A stretch of 64,000 nt of DNA from Armillaria gallica (taxonomy: Eukaryota > Basidiomycota > Agaricomycetes > Agaricales > Physalacriaceae), in NCBI GenBank assembly GCA_037576215.1, contig JBANDB010000002.1:4402001-4466000 (forward strand). Reading direction: 5' to 3'. The translations under genes and the position numbers were made by a program. Positions 57,611-64,000 of this stretch are shown piece by piece. Numbering within the stretch: the stretch's first letter is position 1; each line of letters opens with the position of its first letter. The notes beneath the pieces were generated by a model. It saw nothing but the letters and a program-made list of their open reading frames with translations, ran no database searches and was not told where the DNA came from.

Positions 57611-58801
57611 TTATGGTATGCTTGTCGGTTCGAACGGCAATTTTGTGTATGTCGAAGAGTCGTCGTTGCCACTGAATAGGTCCCAAAGTTGCTCTTGGTT
57701 GTACCACACCTTCTTTCCTGTCATTGGATCCATATAGGACTGCCAGTCTGCTTGTCTGCTGTTGACCATATCCACATGTTCTGCGAGGTACTCATCAATG
57801 AGTTCATCGGCATCCATGTTATTCTCCCATACCCAACTGTTCGACTCCGGTTCATAGCCTTTCCATTTGACGAAGTAATTGGTGACCCAATGCCATGGTT
57901 CCCTGGCTTTTCCTCTGACCTTGCGTTCTCTACTGTTGAAGACTTTCTCGACTTTGTAGTGTTCTTCACCATCGACAAGATCTGGCAGTGGCGGAGGAGG
58001 TTGCTCTTGGTTAGGGAATGCGGGCAGAATGTACGGGGTGAGGAGTGCTTCGTTGAATGTGGGATGAATGCGCCAGTTTGCTGGGAGTTTCAGCATGTAT
58101 GCTGATGCTCCCTTCTTGGCGATAATCGCAAATGGGCCTGTCCATTTGTCTGCGAGTTTTTTCTTTGGTCGTGGGAGATTAAGGTTGGTTGTATCAAGCC
58201 AAACCTTGTCTCCTATTTTATACTCGACTGCGGGGCACTTCTTTTTGTTGTACTGGGCTTTCATTTGGTTGGCGGCTTTCTCAAGTGCTTGTTTTGCTTC
58301 AGCATGTATCTTTTGCATCTGTGAGACGAAGGTCATTGAGGCGGGGGTGCGGAAGGGTGCTCGGGGTTTTGCTCCTGGTTGGACGTTGGCGTTATAGCCA
58401 TAGTTGACCTCGAAGGGGCTTTTTCCTGTAGCGGAATGGGTGTGGTTGTTATGAGCAAACACTGTGAATGAGAGCCATTCTACCCAGTTGTTCTGGAGAT
58501 GGTTGACTCGTTCTGTCTGTCCATTTGTCTGTGGGTGGTATGCCGTGGATACGTTCATCTTGATTTGGAGTAGATCATAGAGGTCTTGCATGAATTTGGA
58601 GACGAACACGGTGCCTCGGTCCGAGATGACTACTTGGGGCATTCCGTGTTTGGCGTAAACTTCGTCTCGTAGGATCTTGGCCCACCCTTCTGATGACATC
58701 TCAGTGGTACATGCAATAGGTATGATCTCCTTTGAGAAGCGATCGACGATCATTAAGATTGCATTGTATCCCTTGCACATTGGTAGACCAGTAACCATGT
58801 C
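57611..58801 (-). CDS. GyE integrase and chromodomain, open frame
   Basis: A 395-codon open frame. The first catalytic Asp sits one codon before the ATG ([10 protein letters not shown]), so the ATG at 58798 is internal to the real polyprotein; the frame is closed upstream by TGA at 58823-58825. VISDRGTVF and AYHPQTNGQTER give the other two catalytic acids. Right after it, 12 residues (QEVEKYLRIFVN in GyC) are missing through a 36-base in-frame deletion. The SH3-like block VWLDTTNLNLPRPKKKL, the chromodomain (HYKVEKVFNSR...YFVKWKGYEPESNSWV) and the tail ADWQSYMDPMTGKKVWYN follow. It could yield a fragment at best. Confidence 0.8.
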   Translation of the reverse strand, partial: DMVTGLPMCKGYNAILMIVDRFSKEIIPIACTTEMSSEGWAKILRDEVYAKHGMPQVVISDRGTVFVSKFMQDLYDLLQIKMNVSTAYHPQTNGQTERVNHLQNNWVEWLSFTVFAHNNHTHSATGKSPFEVNYGYNANVQPGAKPRAPFRTPASMTFVSQMQKIHAEAKQALEKAANQMKAQYNKKKCPAVEYKIGDKVWLDTTNLNLPRPKKKLADKWTGPFAIIAKKGASAYMLKLPANWRIHPTFNEALLTPYILPAFPNQEQPPPPLPDLVDGEEHYKVEKVFNSRERKVRGKAREPWHWVTNYFVKWKGYEPESNSWVWENNMDADELIDEYLAEHVDMVNSRQADWQSYMDPMTGKKVWYNQEQLWDLFSGNDDSSTYTKLPFEPTSIP

Positions 58802-60960
58802 GATGGAGATGTGGGTCCATGGTCAGGAGGGGATGGCATTGGGATGAAGTGGTGCTGCTTTTGCTTGAGTGCTCAACTTGGTTTGTTGGCATTTTGCAGG
58901 CGCAGACATAATCCTCTATGTCTTTCTTCATCTTGGGCCACCAATATTCTCATAAGACGAGTTCTTTGGTCTTTTCAATGCCAGGGTGACCTGCCGTGAT
59001 GTGGTCATGAAATACCGTGATAATTTCCCTCACAACACATGATCTCAGGGAATATAGATACAGGAATCATAATAGATTAACCCGTCATCTAGCTTCATTC
59101 CTCGATCATAGTTGAGGGATGCAGAGACATTCTTGTCTGCCAGTTCTGTTACCCAGCAAGCTTGTTGCCAGTTCAGTTTCTGGGGTTTTCAGAAATACTG
59201 GAGATTCTGATGATCTGTCCAGATTTCAAAATCTTGGGCCACCCCCATCAGGTAGTGTCACCATTCATCAAGCATGAGCATAATCGCAAGCAGTTCTTTG
59301 TCATAAATTTCATAATTTTGTTCTGTAACTGTGAGGGACTTGGAAAGAAATGCAACTGGGCACCATTTTCCATCCTGTTCCTGTGACAATATGGCACCTA
59401 TCGCTCCTTCGCTGGCATCCACCTCGACATGGAACTTGCCTCCCTCTGTCAGTATTGCTAATACCACCTCTTTGGCCAGGAGTCTCTTTAACTCCTCAAA
59501 CACGTCCTGTTGCGCTTTTCCCCATTTCCACGGATCGTTTCCTGTCAGCTGTGTCATTGGTTTGATGACCTTGCTGTATCCTTTGATGAAACGTCAGTAG
59601 AAGTTGGTGAAGCCCAAGAACGACTGCAGCTGCTGTTTCTTGGTTGGCACGGGCCACTCTGCTATTCCAGTGATCTTGACTGGGTCCATGCAGATGCTTC
59701 CCTCACTGATGATGACCCCAAGGTATTCAGTTTCTAAAGTCTTGAACTCACATTTCTCCACTTTAAGGAATAGCTTGTTCTTTCATAGGACTTTTAGAAC
59801 TTTGTGTGTGATGCGGCAATGTTCTTCCTTGGTTTTGGACATGATCAGGATGTTGTCGAGGTAGACTGTAATGGCACCTGATGCAATGAGATCTTTGAAG
59901 ATATCATTCATCATCCACTGGAACATCGCAGGGGAATTTGTAAGTCTAAAGAACATAACTGTTGGCTCGAACAAGCCTCAGTTGGTTCTGAATGCCGCTT
60001 TCCACTTGTCACCACTTTTGATGCATACGTTATTGTACCCCCATTGAACATGAATTTGGAGAAGTACTTGGTGCCCCACAACTTGTCCATGAGCTCTGAG
60101 ATGAGAGGAAGCAGGTAATGGTTTTTAATTGTCATTTCGTTGAGCTTGTGATAATCCTGTACTGGTCACAGTTTGCCGTCCTTCTTTTTGACGAAGAAGA
60201 ATGGTGAAGCCATAGGTGACTTGGAGGGTCATATTCATCCACTCGAGAGGTTCTCATCCAAGAACTTGTTGAGCTCTGCTTGTTTGTTTCAGTTGAGAGG
60301 ATAGACCTTGCAATCAAGGTTGGCGCTGGCATTTGGAGTAAGTTTGATGGCATGATCCCACATCTTTGGTTCAGGAAGTTCATCGAAATTATCCTTGTCG
60401 AATAGATCGCTGAAATCCCTACACCAGTCTGGGACCATTTCTTCAAACATCTTGGTCTTCTTGTCTGCACTAGCCTTGGCTGCAAGGTCATTTGCATGAT
60501 GAGCGTGTATGAGAATGGCCTGCATGAAATCTATTGTGAGGATGGTGTCCCCTTCCTCTAGCTCCTCGTCCCACTTGTCATCGGGATCTGCATCAAGTAG
60601 TATGAATGGGTTCTTGTGGCATTCGCATCGGGCAAATGTTAATGCTCCTGATTTCCAATTGATGATCGGATTGTGTCGGGCCAGCCAATCGTGACCGAGG
60701 AAAATCTGCTTGCTGCTGAGTTCCATTACAGCCAGATTGATCCGTTACAGCCAGATTGATCTGTTCTACATGATCTCCGATTATGAGGTGGATCTCAGTG
60801 TACTTGGTGATTGATCCCCCTTGGTTTAGAGACCCATCGGCATTATAGATGGGGATTGGTGTGGCCGTTGCATGAGTCAGGATGTTGTGCTGCTCAACGA
60901 AACTTTGATTAATGGCACTACTGGTGCATCCGCTGTCTACCAATGCGGAGGATCTGGGCT
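58802..60960 (-). pseudogene. GyE protease, RT, RNase H and integrase N-terminus
   Basis: Reading leftward: protease VDSGCTSSAINQSFVEQH (60940-60890), IFLGHDWLARHNPIINW, RT KL*PVQDY (TGA 60166-60168), TN*GLFEP (TGA 59978-59980), FRLTNSPAMFQWMMND, catalytic YLDN (59863-59852: second Asp to Asn), FY*RFIKGYSK (TGA where GyD has Arg) and RNase H FHVEVDASEGAIGAILSQ. The integrase zinc part is frameshifted near 58885 (CKMP for CETCQ). A short duplicated stretch (GTTACAGCCAGATTGATC) occurs near 60725-60760. Confidence 0.85.
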
Positions 60961-62160
60961 AGGTCCTTCCCTGTTCCACTTAGTTTGCTGATGTACATTT
61001 TTGATTGCCGCAATTCCTCGAGCCACCAGAGTGCATTGATGCACTCTGCCCTCTGCATTCCTTTGATCATTTGATTGACTACCTCCTCCACATGTGACTT
61101 GTGAATCCAATTCTTCAAGATCACCTTTGCTTCTGACTCTGTCTTGGCTTCTACTACGCCACGCAGAGTCCACTCAGCTCCGAATGGTTTGAGCCATTCA
61201 TGAGGGGGTATTAATTTAGCGTTCTTGTTCATCATGAAACTGGTGTCGTCTTCTTGGTTGCGAATTTCATACATAGTTACTTTATGCCCCCTTTCTACCG
61301 CCTGGGCACCAGCGGCTTCCTGTCCTTTGGCTTTCGAGTCGTCCTGGTCTGTTGTCATGGAGTGTGAGGTGCGTATCCCAGAGGTGCTGTCCTGATCTTG
61401 GCCGCTAATACATGTGGAGACCGCGGACTCAACTTGTGCCAAATGAACAGTCTTACCAGCCTGGTCTGTTACCTCTGGGCCCACAGGGTCCCTCGTTGCT
61501 TTCAGCGCTCTGGGCCTCCCTTCATCTTGATGAGCGGTTGCACCCCAGGGGCTCTTGTCCTGCGTCAGACCTTCTCGTTCGGTTGTCTTCTGTTCAGGAT
61601 CGTTTAAGTTGTCCTTCTTCGCCAAAGCCCCTTCGATCCGGGATTTAGACTTTGGCATCCGTACAGTGATCTCTTTTACCAGAGGAGGTTTCGCCGAAGC
61701 TATTCCCTCGTAACTCCCTGCAAGGCAGGGACTCCATAGAGCCGTTTCACCAGGGGGGGCGCTATGTGCTTGTTCCCCTGCCCCATCCAGTCTAACCGTT
61801 ATGATGGGTGTCACTATGGTAGGTGACTTGCCGTTTGATGCTTTCACCTATAATAGGTTACTCGCCAAACATTTAGCTGATAGCTTGACTATCGCAGCTC
61901 TTCCTATTTGATTCTTGCTTAGTTTCTGTTCTGATTGCGAAGTCACGGGTATATTCGAATGCGTGGTAGATACTACAGATCTATAAGTACATGATATAGG
62001 CACAATGGGCGTACCAGTCAAAACTAAGTCCTTAGCCAAGTAAGTTAAATCATTTACTCCTTGGTGCTCTCTTTTACCTCCTTGACTGTTGAGAGGGTCG
62101 TTTTTTCCTCTGTTGGATGCTTGTCCCAGTAATAGTTGCATCGGCGCAGTGCTTCTTCCC
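60961..62160 (-). pseudogene. GyE gag-protease linker
   Basis: The best-preserved linker: 61847-60918 is open for 309 codons, running from SPTIVTPIITVRLDGAGEQA through AKPPLVKEITVRMPKSKSR, DPVGPEVTDQAGKT, VERGHKVTMYEI, FMMNKNAKLIPP and WTLRGVVEAKTESEAKVIL to INALWWLEELRQSKMYI, joining the protease region. No known domain. The C-terminal half is helical in appearance and may be a structured domain of the polyprotein. Confidence 0.65.
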
Positions 62161-64000
62161 TGGATTTTGGCACATTGGGGCAGTCACGCTTAAAGTGCCC
62201 GAGCTTGCCACATCAGAAGCACCTTGCTGCTGCCTTAGTTGCGTCAATATCCATTGGCGTGCCGTGTCCCCTGTATGTCGTCCTGCTTGCTGTCTTTGTT
62301 GCTGGCGTATTCATCGATGCTTGGCCACCCTTCTGGGGTGTGGCTGCCTTTGGTTTGATATCAGCATGCCCAGTTGTTTCTGCCTGCTTGAGCCGCCAGT
62401 TATAGTCCATCCAGAGTAGGCGAGTCTTCCACCCTTCATAGGTGGTTGGTACCTCCCCATCAGCCGAGTATATTGTATTTTTACTTGTCTCTCGGGCGGC
62501 TTTCTTGACTTGAGTGAGCATGACTTGCTCGTTGTCACGTACTTCGGTGTAATAGGCGAGTTCTTCGAACAGCTGGAAGAACTGGTCACCATCTCGGTAG
62601 TCCACCTGTCTGAGCTTCTCCCACTTGGCACGTTTAAGCTGTGCATCAGCATCCTTCCAGAACCTCTCCCTGAGAGTCACCTGGAAATCCTCATATGAGG
62701 GGTATAATTGTTCCCCGTCATCACTTTTTCCAAGGACCCTTGTGCATAGCTCCCACTATTTCTCACTGTCATCACTGAGCCGTGAGACACAGAAAATGAC
62801 TTTGTGGGGATGGTGCCGGAAGTGGCGGTTGAATACATCGAAGTGCAGTTCACACTTGATGAAGAAGCAGGAGATGTTGCTAGAATCCCCTTTGAAGTTG
62901 TCGACTTCCTTCAAGATTTTTGGCTTGAAGTCGTCATAGGGAGCGATGGCTCCGTCAATCAATTGCCAAGGAACTGGTGGATCGGGTATTGGTGGTGGTG
63001 CAGGGAAGCATGGCAGTGCGTATCGCTGAGGTGGGGCAGGAGGTTGAGGTTGAGCAGGTTGTCCGCCACCTCCGCCTCCACTGCCTGCTGGGCCGGCCCC
63101 GGCAAAGGGTATATAGCCGTGGGTGTACGTTCCTGGTGGCGCCTGTCCTCTGACGTAAGAGAAAGCACCAATGGGTGCTCGGAGAGGTGCTACTGGTGGA
63201 GCATCTAGCATTGATTGCTGAACCTCAATTTCGGTAGTGGCATCTTCATAAGGGGTAAGTGGCCTCATAAGGGCCTCTGGGTGCATTTCACTCTGGCTCA
63301 TACTGTGAAATGTGATCTGCAGGGATGTTTCTCTGTTTGTTCATGAAATAGTCATTTCCCACTTGGGTTTCCCCCCAAGTCGGGATAAAGGGTAATTTGT
63401 AAGTGAAATAATTATATATGTTGCCATAGTCTGCTTGAATTAATATCTGTGGGGCTGGGAACTGGACGTCATTGAATCTGGTCTGGGCATAAATATTGAT
63501 GGCGTTATGGAGTTCATGATGGAGGTCCCTAGTTGGAACCTCCATTGCCTGGGTCTGGGTTGGTTGCACGGAGCATCGGAATGGGGGTCTGTCTGCTTGG
63601 AGCCAGCGGGAGACTCTCTGTCGATGCCATCAAGATACTCTGCCTCGGGGAGTCTCTCGGTAGCAGTGTCACTCCCCTCATGGCTGCTTCCCCGGAGGGT
63701 TTCACCGAACCGGTCCCCAAAGTGGTACTCTGTCTCACCAAACTGGTTCAGACGGATCTGTGGATACGACTCGTCAATCTGCTGAACAGTTCGGTGGATC
63801 GTGGTGGGGACGGTGAGGTAGGTCCTTGGGACTGGGGTGCTGGGGCGACGCTGGTCCTGGACGTTCTGCCAGTAGGGGGTTTCGGGGCAAGGGGGAAGGT
63901 GGGAAGTGCTGGCGATGGGTTCCTCGACCTCTCGTATAGGCTCGAGTGTCTGCTCAGTGGCCTGTATGGGCTGGTCCCAGTGTATGTGTCTGGCACCGGT
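62161..64000 (-). pseudogene. GyE gag, partial
   Basis: Reading leftward from the window edge: proline-rich N-terminal part (63996-63748), INIYAQTRFNDVQFPAPQIL, IYNYFTYKLPFIPTWGETQ (63569-63288), EIEVQQSMLDAPPVAPLRAP, YIPFAGAGPAGSGGGGGGQP, FKGDSSNISCFFIKCELHF (63301-62756), RFWKDADAQLKRAKWEKLRQ and TYEGWKTRLLWMDYNWRLKQ (62680-62213). The knuckle is CF*CGKLGHFKRDC, with TGA at 62213-62215. The start of gag, where a hydrophobic segment is expected, is outside the window. Confidence 0.75.

Larger units (their letters stand above)
57142..64000 (-). mobile_element. GyE: 3' part of a chromodomain Ty3/gypsy copy
   Basis: 3' LTR (57142-57575), polypurine tract, integrase with chromodomain, RNase H, RT, protease, linker and gag up to the window edge. 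The 5' LTR and gag start are outside. It interrupts the GyF integrase, so it is younger than GyF. It has the longest intact reading frame of the window (57611-58798). Confidence 0.85.

Overview
This window looks like a transposable-element nest from a filamentous fungus, most probably an Agaricomycete (Basidiomycota). The evidence is chromodomain-type Ty3/gypsy elements, remnants of a KDZ (Kyakuja-Dileera-Zisupton) transposase and its cysteine-cluster (CxC) partner, a fungal DDE transposase with a 'CELNFI.QVW' terminus, and a DIRS-like reverse transcriptase. I found no convincing host gene, rRNA, tRNA or CRISPR. Nearly every coding stretch is broken, often by TGA where a relative has CGA or TGG.

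Layout. 1-8177 (minus): 5' half of a Ty3/gypsy copy (GyA: LTR 7801-8177, gag, gag-protease linker), its gag interrupted by a 3.07-kb TA-flanked DNA element at 3428-6495. 8178-28078: old, AT-rich, CpG-poor ground holding a gypsy pol without LTRs (8178-13180, plus), a KDZ transposase (about 15830-13220, minus), a DDE transposase end (19215-18875, minus), a hairpin MITE (22883-23136), a second gypsy RT/RNase H fossil (23480-24560, plus) and a DIRS-like RT (about 26700-25870, minus). 28079-36809: a minus LTR fragment head-to-head with nearly full-length gypsy copy GyC (plus). 36811-46425: gypsy copy GyD (minus), lacking its 3' end, with foreign DNA in its integrase and leader. 46426-50843: AT-rich ground with a second CACTG-type MITE (48252-48628) and a CxC-like fossil (about 49330-50110). 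50844-57141: 3' end of gypsy copy GyF (minus), split by a complete Ty1/copia element (51747-56657, TSD CTTTG, two 299-bp LTRs). 57142-64000: 3' part of gypsy copy GyE (minus), which itself cuts GyF; its 5' end lies outside the window.

The gypsy copies GyA, GyC, GyD, GyE and GyF form one family. Their LTRs carry arrays of GATAAG near the outer edge. Where the 5' LTR junction is visible (GyA, GyC, GyD), a 13-nt site beside it is complementary to the predicted start of the element's own transcript, which points to Tf1/sushi-style self-priming. Gag carries a hydrophobic N-terminal segment, a capsid-like domain and a CCHC knuckle; Pol is protease, RT, RNase H, integrase and chromodomain, followed by a short Trp-rich tail. 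The YLDD site of RT is destroyed in each of the three copies where it can be read, so these copies could move only in trans. The copia LTRs differ by 13 transitions, 11 of them at CpG sites, which suggests decay by cytosine methylation and deamination.
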